A stretch of 64,000 nucleotides of DNA. Origin: CALAED01 sp036555725. GTDB lineage: Bacteria; Actinomycetota; Actinomycetes; Streptosporangiales; Streptosporangiaceae. Both the position numbers and the translations under genes were made by a program. A model generated the notes under the pieces. It had not been told where the DNA came from, made no database searches, and saw only the letters and a list, made by a program, of their open reading frames with translations. Where the stretch lies: NCBI GenBank assembly GCA_036555725.1, contig DATBKU010000055.1, positions 6,561 through 70,560 of the forward strand, given 5' to 3'. Positions 42,590 through 51,793 of the stretch are shown here, in pieces. Position 1 is the stretch's first letter, and the number at the start of each line of letters is the position of its first letter.

Positions 42590-45500
42590 TCAGGGCCAGG
42601 TCTGGAGGCCGGCGCCGTACGGATAGAGCGGGTTGCCGTACGTCGTGGGCACCGCCTGGCCCGCGTCGATGTGCGCGCGGATATCGGCGCGCTCGGCGGC
42701 GGTGGCGCCCAGGTCGTACGGGATGTTCCAGTCCTCGACCGCGTCGGCGACGGTGTCGGTGCCGCCAGGGCGGAGCACTTGGTCGACGCCGCGCGGAAGT
42801 TGCCAGGGCAGCCGGCCGCGCGGTGCGTAGTCGCCAAAGAGCAGGCTCGCCGTCGCCGGGCCGACCTCCTCGCCGCCGCGGTACGTCATGACGATGGCGT
42901 TGGCGAGGCCGTTCCACTCGGTGATCACGGTGGGCCGGGGGAGGTCCATCACCACGACCACCGGGACCCCCTGGTCGCGGAAGTTCTGGATGATCGCGAG
43001 CTGGTCGGGCGGGAGATACGGCTGTTCCTTCACCCAGGCCGTCGCGTGCGTGTACGACGGCTCGCCCACGGCCACGATCGCAACCTTGGGCGCCGGGCCG
43101 CTGCCGGAGTAGACGTTGACCCCGGCGCTCGCCGCCCGGGCCTTGATCGCGTCCAGCAGTGTCAGCGAGCCGTACTCCTGGTGGAAGTAGCTCGTCCAGA
43201 TGCAGCAGGCCGTGCCGTCGGTGGCGCGCGGCCCGGCCACCACGATGTTGTCGCCCGCGTTCAGCCGGAGCGGTAGCACGCCGTCGTCCTTCAGGACCGT
43301 GATCGACTCGCGCGCTGCCTGGTTGGCCAGGGCGGCATACGACGGCTGGTGGAACCGGTACGGCCCGTTGACCGGATCTCCGTACGGATGGTCGAAGATG
43401 CCGAGCTGGAACTTCAGCCGCAGGATCCTGGTCACCGCGTCGTTGATCCTCGACAGCGGAACGCTCGAGATGAAGCCGGAGATCGTGAACCCGGCCGCGC
43501 CCGGGTCGGCGCCGCCCATCACGTCCGAGCCGGCGTTCGCCGCGCTCACCCAGGCGCCGGACGGCAGCCAGTCGGTGGTGATGAGGCCGGTATAGCCGAG
43601 GTTGTCGCGCAGGTAGGCGAGGATCGGTGCGCTGTTTCCCGCGCCCGGCCCGCCCGGGTCGAGGTACGAGCTGCCCGCGTACCCCGGCATGATGTTGACG
43701 GCCCCGGCCTCGATCGCGGCCCGCCACGGGATCATGTGGTACTTGATCGTCACGCCGTCGTAGGTGATGCCGGCCTCGCCGCCGGCACCCTCGCCCGGCC
43801 AGTGCTTGACGGTGGCGAGGACCGAGCCCGGGTTCAGCTCCGGGCCGCCCTGCAGGCCGGTGACCAGGGCCCGCACCTGAGCGGCCGCGACGTCGGCGTT
43901 CTCGCCGTTGCCCTCCTGGATGCGCGGGTAGAGCACCTTGGTGCCGACCTCGGCGAGCGGGCCGAGCACGCCGCGCGCGCCGACCTCCAGTTCCTCCCGG
44001 CGCTGCATGTCGCCGAGCTTGTAGTCGAGCGGGTAGTCCTTCGCCGCGGCCAGCGCGCTCTGCAGCGGGTACGTGGTCTGATACCCGGCGATCGTGTCGC
44101 CCGCCGAGACCGGCGGGATGCCCAGGCGGGTGCCGGCGGCGGTGCGCAGGACGGCGTCCAGGTCGCCCGGCTGCGCCGGCCCGAAGTGCCAGCCCGACTG
44201 GGCGTACGCCTGCGCGTTGTAGAACATCTGGTACGCCTTCTCCTCGGTGGTCATCCGGCCGAGAAGGTCACTGACGCGGGTCTGGACGGGCTGCCGCCAG
44301 TCTTCGTACGGCTCGATCGTGCCGTTCTTGTTGAGGTCGCGGGCGCCGTTGACGAGGTTCACACCGTCACTTGCTGTTTCGAGGTCGGGGAGGTACACGC
44401 TGAACGTACGGATGTTGGATGTGGTCGTGGCGCCGGAGCCGCCGACCGCGACGACGAACCACTTGTACGTCCAGCGGTCGCTGATGTCCCAGCTCGGCGT
44501 GTAGCTCGTGCCGGTGGGCTCGGCGACCTTGGTGTAGAGGTCGAGCAGCGGGCCCGATGCGGTGAAGTCATAGTCGCTACGGCTGATGTTGATCCACACC
44601 TCGTAGTGACCGGTGCCCGGCACGCTCGCCCACGACAGGGCGGGCCGCCGGGTGTTGGTGATCATCGCGTGGTCGGCGGGCGCGGACAGCGCGAACTGGC
44701 CGGTGGTCGCGGGCGCCTTGGCAGGCCGGGACAGCAGCGGCGGCGCGGTGGTCGAGGAGTCGACGCTGCCGAAGACCTGGAACTCCCACAGCGAGTAGCC
44801 GTACCCGGTGGCCCGGGCCGTGCCGTAGAACCTGATGTACCGGCCGTGGCCCGACGCGCTGAGGTTCTCCAGGCCGCCCCTGCCGGTGGCCGTCGTGTAG
44901 ATCGTGGTCCAGGCGGTGCCGTTGTCGGACACGTCGATGTGGTAACCGGTGGCGTACGCGTTCTCCCAGTTGAGCGTCACGCCGGTGATGGTGGCGGCGC
45001 CGCCCAGGTCGACCCGCAGCCACTGGTCGTCGCTGAACTGGCTCGACCAGCGGGTGGTGGTCCGGCCGTCCAGCGCCGCCGCCGGGGCGTTGCCGCCTTC
45101 GTACGACGAGGCCGCGACTTGTTTGAAGGCGGAAATCGGCGTCCCCTGGGGCGGCGGCTGGGACCCGCTCGTCCCGTACACGGAGAACTCCCATAGCGAG
45201 TAGCCCCAGCCCGTGGCGCGGGCCGTGCCGTACATCCGCACGTAGCGGCCGGTGCCGGTGACGTTGAGGGTCTGGGTGCCGCCCGTGCCGGCGGTCGTGT
45301 TGTAGATGGTCGTCCACGAGGCGGCGGTGTCGGAGGTCTGGAGCTGGAACGCCGTGCCGTACGCGGTCTCCCATTGCAGGACGACCTGGCTGATGGAGAC
45401 GGTGGCGCCGAGGTCGACCTGGAGCCATTGCGGGTCGCTGAACGCACTCGACCATCGGGTTCCGATGTTTCCGTCGACCGCGGCCGAGGCCGGTGTGCCG

Positions 45501-45646
45501 GCGTTCTCGGTCGAGGACGCGGTGGCGGGCTTGTTCAGCGAGAGCAGGGTCGCCGCGTGCGCGTCGTACGGCCGGATGGCAACGATGGTCGCGGTGAGCA
45601 ACAAGATAACTACGAAAAGTACATATCTACGGGTTGCGAGACTCAT
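42590..45646 (-). CDS. Secreted GH3 beta-glucosidase with two discoidin modules
   Basis: An extracellular enzyme of 1018 residues. Signal peptide 1-31 (VILLLTATIVAIRPYDAHA). First F5/8-type C (CBM32-like) module 33-158 and a diverged second about 175-300. A Fn3-like sandwich is about 310-410. The GH3 N-domain is about 430-720 with KHWPGEGAGG and the nucleophile Asp692 in LITTDWLPSG; the GH3 C-domain is about 740-1010 (LPWQLPRGVDQVL near the end). It should release glucose from beta-glucan oligosaccharides. The ATG at 45646 has AGAAGG. It is the last gene of the same-strand glucan locus, 38 bases after GH64. Confidence 0.88.
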   Translation of the reverse strand: MSLATRRYVLFVVILLLTATIVAIRPYDAHAATLLSLNKPATASSTENAGTPASAAVDGNIGTRWSSAFSDPQWLQVDLGATVSISQVVLQWETAYGTAFQLQTSDTAASWTTIYNTTAGTGGTQTLNVTGTGRYVRMYGTARATGWGYSLWEFSVYGTSGSQPPPQGTPISAFKQVAASSYEGGNAPAAALDGRTTTRWSSQFSDDQWLRVDLGGAATITGVTLNWENAYATGYHIDVSDNGTAWTTIYTTATGRGGLENLSASGHGRYIRFYGTARATGYGYSLWEFQVFGSVDSSTTAPPLLSRPAKAPATTGQFALSAPADHAMITNTRRPALSWASVPGTGHYEVWINISRSDYDFTASGPLLDLYTKVAEPTGTSYTPSWDISDRWTYKWFVVAVGGSGATTTSNIRTFSVYLPDLETASDGVNLVNGARDLNKNGTIEPYEDWRQPVQTRVSDLLGRMTTEEKAYQMFYNAQAYAQSGWHFGPAQPGDLDAVLRTAAGTRLGIPPVSAGDTIAGYQTTYPLQSALAAAKDYPLDYKLGDMQRREELEVGARGVLGPLAEVGTKVLYPRIQEGNGENADVAAAQVRALVTGLQGGPELNPGSVLATVKHWPGEGAGGEAGITYDGVTIKYHMIPWRAAIEAGAVNIMPGYAGSSYLDPGGPGAGNSAPILAYLRDNLGYTGLITTDWLPSGAWVSAANAGSDVMGGADPGAAGFTISGFISSVPLSRINDAVTRILRLKFQLGIFDHPYGDPVNGPYRFHQPSYAALANQAARESITVLKDDGVLPLRLNAGDNIVVAGPRATDGTACCIWTSYFHQEYGSLTLLDAIKARAASAGVNVYSGSGPAPKVAIVAVGEPSYTHATAWVKEQPYLPPDQLAIIQNFRDQGVPVVVVMDLPRPTVITEWNGLANAIVMTYRGGEEVGPATASLLFGDYAPRGRLPWQLPRGVDQVLRPGGTDTVADAVEDWNIPYDLGATAAERADIRAHIDAGQAVPTTYGNPLYPYGAGLQTWP
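45173..45550 (-). repeat. Discoidin module, copy A (in GH3)
   Basis: Codes for residues 33-158 of the GH3 protein (ATLLSLNKPATASSTENAG start, RYVRMYGTARATGWGYSLWE end). It is near-identical in protein and highly similar in DNA to copies at 46531-46908 and 53337-53720. Confidence 0.85.
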
Positions 45647-45684
45647 GACCTTCTCCCGGGCCGTGTTCTCGGGACGGTGAGCGG

Positions 45685-47016
45685 CTACCAGCCGACGGCG
45701 ACCAGCAGGTACTGCGGGTTGCCGTGAGAGATGAAGGATGACTGGCCTGCGTAGTCGTCGTACGGGAAGCCGTAGGCCAGGTGGTTGATCGCGTGGTCGT
45801 GCCAGAACTTGGCGTAGTAGTTCGCGGGTGCGGCCTTGTAGTACTGGCTCGGGTCCGACCACTGCGACTGCGGCAGCTGCGCGACGTGCCGGTTCAGCGC
45901 CGCGCACCTCCCCGGGTCCTGCGCGAGCGGGCCCGCACAGCCGGTGACCTGCGGGGTCGTGGCCGAAACGCCGATCGACGCGGCGTACGAGGTGAAGTAG
46001 TTCGCGTACTGGCCGCCCGGCTGGAAGATGCTCGCGTTGCCCGGGGCCGGGATCCGGAACGGCGCGTTGACCTGGGCGAGCTGCTTGAACTCCGTCGGCA
46101 CCTCGTTGATGAAGCGCTGGAACGTGGCCGACCGGTCCTCGGCGAAGGTGGCCTGGTCTTCACCCACCTGGACGTCGTAGCCGTCGTGGGCGTGCAGGCG
46201 CAGCGCCAGCTTGACGCTGAACCCGTCGACCCGGGTGGTGTTGCCGTTGAACACCGACGGGCCGACCGTGAACTCGATGAAGTCCTGGTATTGGCTGGTC
46301 GGCGAGCCGAGGTAGAAGTACATCCGGCCGGCGGTGTTGGCCGGCATGTCGAAGTACTGCTGGTCGGCGATCGAGTGGACCTGGCCGTTGTAGCTCCAGT
46401 AGACCTGGCTGTCGGGGTAGTGCCCGTTCGTCCGGTTGAGGATCTTGACCATGAGGACGTTCTGGGCCGGCGGGATGGTCGAGGTGTCGCCCCAGAACGA
46501 GTCGGGCGGCGGCTGGCTCCCGCTCGTGGTGCCGTAGACCTGGAACTCCCACAGCGAGTAGCCCCACTGGGTGGCGCGGGCCGTGCCGTACATCCGGACG
46601 TAGCGGCCGGTGCCGGTGACGTTGAGGGTCTGGGTGCCGCCGGTGCCCGTCGTCGTGGAGTAGATCGTCGTCCAGGAGCTCGCGTTGTCGGAGGTCTGGA
46701 TCTGGAAGGCCCGGCCGTACGCGGTCTCCCAGCGCAGGACGACCTGGCTGATGGAGGCGGAGGCGCCGAGGTCGACCTGCACCCATTGCGGGTCGCTGAA
46801 CGCGCTGGACCAGCGTGTTCCGGTGTTTCCATCAACCGCGGCCGAGGCGGGGAAGCTGCCGTTCTCCACCGACGAGGCCGTCGCCGGCCTCCCTTGGGAG
46901 AGGAGGGTCGCGGCGGCCGCCGTACGGGCGGTGCCGAGGATGCCGAGCATGAGCAGCAGGGCGAGGGCGGCGGGCCAGGCACGGCGCGGCCGCGGGCGGG
47001 GTGGGGTGCGATGCAT
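45685..47016 (-). CDS. Secreted GH64-type endo-1,3-beta-glucanase with discoidin module
   Basis: A 443-residue exported protein. Signal peptide 1-36 (AALALLLMLGILGTARTAAA), discoidin module 37-162, a short Pro linker, then a thaumatin-like/GH64 catalytic region (about 180-443): ILNRTNGHYPDSQVYWSYNG, DMPANTAGRMYFYLGSP, FIEFTVGPSVFNGNTTRVDG, and the terminal WHDHAINHLAYGFPYDDYAG with LLVAVGW. GH64 enzymes cleave beta-1,3-glucan to mainly pentasaccharides by inversion. The ATG at 47016 follows AAGGAG. It lies 67 bases after GH1 and 38 before GH3 on one strand. It supplies the oligosaccharides that the ABC system would import. Confidence 0.82.
   Translation of the reverse strand: MHRTPPRPRPRRAWPAALALLLMLGILGTARTAAAATLLSQGRPATASSVENGSFPASAAVDGNTGTRWSSAFSDPQWVQVDLGASASISQVVLRWETAYGRAFQIQTSDNASSWTTIYSTTTGTGGTQTLNVTGTGRYVRMYGTARATQWGYSLWEFQVYGTTSGSQPPPDSFWGDTSTIPPAQNVLMVKILNRTNGHYPDSQVYWSYNGQVHSIADQQYFDMPANTAGRMYFYLGSPTSQYQDFIEFTVGPSVFNGNTTRVDGFSVKLALRLHAHDGYDVQVGEDQATFAEDRSATFQRFINEVPTEFKQLAQVNAPFRIPAPGNASIFQPGGQYANYFTSYAASIGVSATTPQVTGCAGPLAQDPGRCAALNRHVAQLPQSQWSDPSQYYKAAPANYYAKFWHDHAINHLAYGFPYDDYAGQSSFISHGNPQYLLVAVGW
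46531..46908 (-). repeat. Discoidin module, copy B (in GH64)
   Basis: Codes for residues 37-162 of the GH64 protein. A stretch of more than 40 bases around 46665-46710 is identical, inverted, to copy C near 53544-53590, which indicates recent duplication or gene conversion rather than ordinary homology. Confidence 0.85.
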
Positions 47017-47083
47017 TGCGCATCTCCTTCAGAGGCGGGGGTGAAGGTAGGCGGCCGGGCGCCGTGCCCGGGCGTGGAAGGGT

Positions 47084-48439
47084 CTAGGCGACCCGGCGGG
47101 TGCGCTGGCGGTGTCGGCGGATGATGTCGTTGTAGCGGTGGCCGCTGCCCTTGATGGTGCGTACCTGCGTGGCGTAGTCGACGTGGACGAGGCCGAACCG
47201 GGCGTCGTAGCCGTACGCCCATTCGAAGTTGTCGAGCAGCGACCAGGCGAAGTACCCGGCCACCGGAGCCCCGCCCGCGACCGCGCGGGCGCAGGCCGTC
47301 AGGTGCTCCTCGAGGTACTGGACCCGTTCCGGGTCGTGGATCTGCCCGTCCGGGCCGACGGTGTCCACCCAGGCCGAGCCGTTCTCCGTGACGTACAACC
47401 GCGGCGGGCCGTAGTCGGCGGTCACGCGGAGCAGGGTGCGTTCGAGGCCCTCGGCGCGGATCTCCCAGTCCAGCATGGTCCGGCGCGTGCCGGGGGCGGG
47501 GACGAGTCGCGCGTACGGCGGGGTTCCGCCGGGGTCGTCCGCGACGACGCTGGGGTTGTAGTAGTTCACCCCGAGCCAGTCGATCGGCGCGGCGATCGTG
47601 TCGAGGTCGCCCGGGCGCTCGGGCAGCTTCACGCCGTACACGTCGATCATGTCGGCCGGGAAGCCCCGTCCGTAGATCGGGTCGAGCCACCAGCGGTTGT
47701 GGTGCCCGTCGTAGCGCGCCGCCGCCCGGACGTCGGCCTCCCGCTCGCTGCCCGGCTCGCACGGGTGGATGAGGTGGACGATGCCGACCTCGGCGTCCGG
47801 CACCGCCGCCCGGACGGCCTGGACGCCCAGCCCGTGGGCAAGCAGCAGGTGGTAGGAGGTGTTTACGGCGACGCCGAGGTCGCTCACCCCGGGGGCGTGC
47901 CGGCCCTCGATGTGGCCGATCCACGCCGCGCACATGGGTTCGTTGAGTGTGGACCAGCGTGGGATGCGGTCGCCGAGCCGCTCGGCCACGACGGCGGCGT
48001 ACGCGGCGAAGTGCTCGGCGGTGTCCCGTGCCGCCCAGCCGCCGCGGTCCTGCAGGGTCTGCGGCAGGTCCCAATGGAAGAGGGTCGGGTACGGGGTGAT
48101 ACCGGCCTCGAGCAGGGCGTCCACGAGCCGGTCGTAGAAGGCCAGCCCGGCCGGGTTGACCGGGCCCCCGCCGCCCGGCACGACACGCGGCCAGGCGATG
48201 GAGAAGCGGTAAGCGTCGATGCCCAGCCGCTTCATGATCTCGATGTCCTCGGGCCAGCGCCGGTAGTGGTCGCAGGCGACGTCTCCGGTGTGGCCGCCGT
48301 CGACCTTGCCGGGGGTGTGGGCGAACGTATCCCAGATGGACGGCGACCGGCCGTCCTCCGCCACCGCGCCCTCGATCTGGTACGCGGAGGTGGCCACGCC
48401 CCAGACGAATTCGGCGGGCAGTGCGTCGAGGTCGCTCAT
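47084..48439 (-). CDS. Intracellular GH1 beta-glucosidase
   Basis: A 451-residue TIM-barrel glycosidase without signal peptide. FVWGVATSAYQIEGAVAEDG opens the family; acid/base Glu167 is in STLNEP and the nucleophile Glu352 in YVTENGSAW; GYFAWSLLDNFEWAYGYDAR and FGLVHVDY close it. It retains configuration and cuts imported beta-gluco-oligosaccharides to glucose. The start is taken at ATG 48439 (AAGGGAA site); an ATG at 48457 overlaps the permease stop and is an alternative. It directly follows the two ABC permease genes, so import and hydrolysis are co-expressed. Confidence 0.93.
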   Translation of the reverse strand: MSDLDALPAEFVWGVATSAYQIEGAVAEDGRSPSIWDTFAHTPGKVDGGHTGDVACDHYRRWPEDIEIMKRLGIDAYRFSIAWPRVVPGGGGPVNPAGLAFYDRLVDALLEAGITPYPTLFHWDLPQTLQDRGGWAARDTAEHFAAYAAVVAERLGDRIPRWSTLNEPMCAAWIGHIEGRHAPGVSDLGVAVNTSYHLLLAHGLGVQAVRAAVPDAEVGIVHLIHPCEPGSEREADVRAAARYDGHHNRWWLDPIYGRGFPADMIDVYGVKLPERPGDLDTIAAPIDWLGVNYYNPSVVADDPGGTPPYARLVPAPGTRRTMLDWEIRAEGLERTLLRVTADYGPPRLYVTENGSAWVDTVGPDGQIHDPERVQYLEEHLTACARAVAGGAPVAGYFAWSLLDNFEWAYGYDARFGLVHVDYATQVRTIKGSGHRYNDIIRRHRQRTRRVA

Positions 48440-48453
48440 GAACTTCCCTTCGG

Positions 48454-49323
48454 TCATTTGACGGCTCCCGCGGTTAGGCCCGCGACGAGGTAGCGCTGCA
48501 GGAGGAGGAACCCGGCGACCACCGGCACGCTGACGACCAGCGAGGCGGCCATGACCTGGTTCCAATAGACGTCGTTCTGGGTGGAGTAGCCGCGCAGGCC
48601 CACGGCGAGCGTGCGGGTGGTGTCGTTGGTCATGACCGAGGCGAAGAGCACCTCGCTCCAGGCCGTCATGAAGGCGTAGATGGCGACGGCGACGATGCCC
48701 GGGATGGCGGCCGGGATGACGACCCGGAGCAGGGCGCCGACCGGCCCGCAGCCGTCCACGCGGGCCGCCTCGTCGAGGCCGCGCGGGATCGAGTCGAAGT
48801 AGCCGACCAGCATCCAGATGGAGAACGGCAGCGAGAACGTGAGGTAGGTGAGGATGAGGCCGCCGCGCGAGCCGTACAGGGCGATGCCGGTCGCGTTTCC
48901 GATGTTTACGTAGATCAGGAAGAGCGGCAGCAGGAACAGGATGCCGGGGAACATCTGCGTCGACAGCACCGTCACGGTGAACAATCGCTTGCCGCGGAAC
49001 ATGTAGCGGCTCACCGCGTACGCCGAGAAGATCGCGATGGCCACGGACAGGGCGGTCGCCGAGCAGGCCACGATGATCGAGTTGAGGAAGTAGTGGGCGA
49101 GCGGCACGGTGTGCCAGATGTCGACGTAGGGACGGAGGGTCAGCTCGCTTGGAAACCAGCGAAACTTGCTCTGGACGTCCACCAGCGGCTTGAGCGAGCT
49201 GGTGAGCATCGCGTACACGGGTACGGCGGCGAACACCGCGAACACCGTGAGCACGACCCGCCTGGCCCACACGAACGATCTTGGCGGAGCGGTCGGCGAC
49301 CGCCGCTTAGGAGAGCTGGGCAC
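48454..49323 (-). CDS. Carbohydrate ABC transporter permease, MalG type
   Basis: A 289-residue inner-membrane permease with six helices. The EAA loop is DEAARVDGCGPVGALLRVVI, for docking the ATPase. LKPLVDVQSKFRWFPSELTL is the usual MalG-like periplasmic start. The GTG at 49323 lies inside the preceding permease gene (17-base overlap), showing translational coupling. It works with the binding protein and the MalF-like partner. No ATPase gene is in the operon; as in many actinomycetes a shared MsiK-type ATPase encoded elsewhere is presumably used. Confidence 0.92.
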   Translation of the reverse strand: MPSSPKRRSPTAPPRSFVWARRVVLTVFAVFAAVPVYAMLTSSLKPLVDVQSKFRWFPSELTLRPYVDIWHTVPLAHYFLNSIIVACSATALSVAIAIFSAYAVSRYMFRGKRLFTVTVLSTQMFPGILFLLPLFLIYVNIGNATGIALYGSRGGLILTYLTFSLPFSIWMLVGYFDSIPRGLDEAARVDGCGPVGALLRVVIPAAIPGIVAVAIYAFMTAWSEVLFASVMTNDTTRTLAVGLRGYSTQNDVYWNQVMAASLVVSVPVVAGFLLLQRYLVAGLTAGAVK

Positions 49324-50311
49324 GCCGCCTCCTTGTACGGGACGTGAGCGGCAGGTACAGGCCCGTCACGATGAGCAGGAAGAGCAGCAGCAGGACGGAC
49401 ATGGCCGAGCCGGTGCCGAAGTTCCAGGTGAGGAACGACGTCTGGTAGATGTGCACCGAGATCAGGTCGCCCGCCGCCGGCGCCGACTTGCCGAACAGGA
49501 CGTACGGCACGTTGAAGTCGTTGAACGTCCATAGGAACAGCACCAGGACGAGGACCTGGTTGACCGAGCGCAGCGAGGGCAGCGTGATCAGCCGGATCTG
49601 CTGCCAGACGCCGGCCCCGTCGATCGCGGACGCCTCGTACAGCTCCTTCGGGATCGTCTGCATCCCGGCCATGAGGATCAGGAAGGCGAACGGCCAGGTG
49701 CGCCAGACCGAGACGACGACCAGGGCGATGAAGCTGTTGTCGCCGATCAGCCAGAAGGAGGGCTGGGCGGTGAGCCCCAGCTGGTCGTGCAGGACGTGAT
49801 TCACCAGGCCGTTGTCGTGCTGGAACATGAACGCCCAAATGATCACCGAGGCGTACGTGGGCAGTGCGTACGGCGTCAGGAAGAGCGCGCGCAGCGCCCC
49901 GCGGCCGCGGAAGGTGTCCTGCATGAAGATCGCCGCCGTCACGCCGAGCAGCCAGCACAGCCCGACGGTGGCCACGGTGAAGGCGCAGGTGATGCCGAAC
50001 GACCGGAGCAGGTTCGCGCCGACGGGCTGGTTGATGTTGATGACGAACCGGTAGTTGTCCAGGCCGGCCCAGGGTGCGCTGCTCCAGTCCCGGATGAAGA
50101 ACTGGGTCAGCTGTTTGAAGCTCATCGTGATGCCGACCACCATCGGCACGATGTGGACCAGCAGCTCCATGACCAGTGCGGGCACCAGGAACAGGTAGGG
50201 CAGGCTGCCGCGGCGGATGCGGTCCAGGGTCCGCCGCTTTCTGACGCGTCCCGGGACGGGGGACGCGCCGCCGCCCCGGGACGTGCGATCTTGCCGGATG
50301 GCAGTGGTCAT
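49307..50311 (-). CDS. Carbohydrate ABC transporter permease, MalF type
   Basis: A 334-residue permease with six helices after a basic cytosolic tail. PYLFLVPALVMELLVHIVPM is the first helix region, and the EAA loop is YEASAIDGAGVWQQIRLITL. It forms the channel heterodimer with the MalG-type protein. Its start (50311) is 9 bases after the binding-protein stop, and its end overlaps the next permease. The ligand is probably a beta-1,3- or mixed-linkage gluco-oligosaccharide from the locus context. Confidence 0.92.
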   Translation of the reverse strand: MTTAIRQDRTSRGGGASPVPGRVRKRRTLDRIRRGSLPYLFLVPALVMELLVHIVPMVVGITMSFKQLTQFFIRDWSSAPWAGLDNYRFVININQPVGANLLRSFGITCAFTVATVGLCWLLGVTAAIFMQDTFRGRGALRALFLTPYALPTYASVIIWAFMFQHDNGLVNHVLHDQLGLTAQPSFWLIGDNSFIALVVVSVWRTWPFAFLILMAGMQTIPKELYEASAIDGAGVWQQIRLITLPSLRSVNQVLVLVLFLWTFNDFNVPYVLFGKSAPAAGDLISVHIYQTSFLTWNFGTGSAMSVLLLLFLLIVTGLYLPLTSRTRRRRAQLS

Positions 50312-50320
50312 CCGGGCGAC

Positions 50321-51691
50321 CTATTTGGGCATCTGCTGCTGGGCCTCGGCAAGGCGCTTCTGGACGGTTTGGGAGGTGATGGGCCGTCCGGCGGCCGCGT
50401 CGGCGAACAGGTCCTTCATCGCCGTGCCGATCAGCTCCTCGAACTGCGACTCGTCGGCCACCTGGGGGAGCGGCGCGGCGCTCTGCGCGAGCGCGTTGCG
50501 CAGGACCTTGAGCTCGTCGGTGTTGAACGCCGGGTCCTGCTGGGCCGACGTGACCGGCGGCAGCGAGCCGTAGGTGGAGTTGAGGATCTTCTGCTCGGCA
50601 TCGCTGGTCATGAACTGCACGAACTTCAAGGCGCCGTCGAGGTTGTGGGTGTTCTTGAAGACGGCGATGTTGATGCCGGCCACCATCGAGTTAACGTTGG
50701 TGCCCTGGCCGGGGGCGCCGGACTGGACCGGTACGGGCGCGACACCGTACTCGTCGGGCTTCATGCCGCGGGCCTTGAGCTGGCGGCCGGCGGCCTGCCA
50801 GAGCAGCATGGCGGCCTTGCCCTTGGCGAGGTCGCCGACGGACTGATTCTCCGCGTACTCCGCGTCGCCGGGGGCGGCGATCTTGTCGTTGCCCATGAAA
50901 CCGACGTACTGCTTGATGGCCTCGACCGCCTGCGGTGTGTCGAGCTGTGCCTTGCCCGAGGCATCGAAGAAGTCGGTGCCGTGCTGCTTGGCGAAGACGA
51001 ACGCGTGGTGGGCGTTCTCGGAGTTGTTGGCGCCCTCGATCGCGAGGCCGTACTTGCCGTTGCCGGTGAGCTTCTTGCCGTCCGCCACCAGTTCCGCCCA
51101 GGTGGCCGGGGGGTTGGCGATCCCGGCGTCCTTGAAGCGCTTCTTGTTGTAATAAAGCCCGTACGCGAGCGAGTAGATCGGGACTGCCGTCGGGGGCTTG
51201 CCGGGGGCGCCGGTGGAGCCGAGCGCCGACGTCACGAACCGGTTTTTGCCGCCGATCTTGGCGAAGGTGGCGTCGTCGAAGGGCAGCAGTGCACTGGTGG
51301 CCTGCAGCGACGCCGACCAGGTGTTGCCGATGTTGAGGACGTCGGGGCCCTGACCGGACGAGGTGGCGGCGAGGATCCGGTTGAGCAGATCGGGCCAGCC
51401 GACGACCTCCAGGTTGACGTGGATGCCGGTCTGCTGCTCGAACTTCTGCAGCTCCGGGGTCAGTACCTTCTTGTCGTCCTCCAGGCTGCTGCCCTGGTTG
51501 CTGGCCCAGTACGTCAGCGTCTTCGGCTTGTCGTTGCTGGCATTACCGCCGCTGTTGGTCGCGGTGCCGCCGCCGCACGCGCTTGCGGTGGCGAGGATCG
51601 TGACGGTCGCGGCGGCGGCCGCGACGGTGCCGATGAACCGTCCGGTGACCTTCGGCCTTGCGCTGGTGGAGACTGAACGACATCTGCGCAT
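50321..51691 (-). CDS. Sugar-binding lipoprotein of the ABC importer
   Basis: A 456-residue extracytoplasmic solute-binding protein, family 1. The twin-basic signal region and hydrophobic core end in the lipobox ASAC with lipidated Cys39. TLTYWASNQGSSLEDDKKVL starts the domain, with GQGPDVLNIGNTW and AVPIYSLAYGLYYNKKRFKD as typical segments. It sits on the outer membrane face and delivers oligosaccharide to the two permeases encoded next. The start at 51691 puts the signal peptide directly downstream of TTAAATC-type repeats that may be the operator of the ROK repressor. Confidence 0.9.
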   Translation of the reverse strand: MRRCRSVSTSARPKVTGRFIGTVAAAAATVTILATASACGGGTATNSGGNASNDKPKTLTYWASNQGSSLEDDKKVLTPELQKFEQQTGIHVNLEVVGWPDLLNRILAATSSGQGPDVLNIGNTWSASLQATSALLPFDDATFAKIGGKNRFVTSALGSTGAPGKPPTAVPIYSLAYGLYYNKKRFKDAGIANPPATWAELVADGKKLTGNGKYGLAIEGANNSENAHHAFVFAKQHGTDFFDASGKAQLDTPQAVEAIKQYVGFMGNDKIAAPGDAEYAENQSVGDLAKGKAAMLLWQAAGRQLKARGMKPDEYGVAPVPVQSGAPGQGTNVNSMVAGINIAVFKNTHNLDGALKFVQFMTSDAEQKILNSTYGSLPPVTSAQQDPAFNTDELKVLRNALAQSAAPLPQVADESQFEELIGTAMKDLFADAAAGRPITSQTVQKRLAEAQQQMPK

Positions 51692-51732
51692 GATCGGATG
51701 CCCCTCTCTGGGGTGGCGTCTCGGCCCCGACT

Positions 51733-51770
51733 AAATTTAAGGTCTGATTTAAGGCGTAATCCAAGCTCAC
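51733..51770 (-). promoter_or_regulatory. Candidate ROK operator upstream of the importer operon
   Basis: On the minus strand GTGAG (51770-51766) is followed by CCTTAAATCA (51754-51745) and CCTTAAATTTA (51743-51733), two direct copies of CCTTAAAT. The TTAAATCA core and a preceding GTGAG recur before the divergent beta-helix hydrolase (53121-53133). Binding by the adjacent ROK protein is inference. Confidence 0.45.
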
Positions 51771-51793
51771 GTCAACCCCCTGCGCGGGGTTGG

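Noticed and set aside
43349..45196. 615-codon plus-strand open frame inside the GH3 gene
   Set aside because: Antisense shadow; the minus strand has signal peptide, modules and catalytic motifs.
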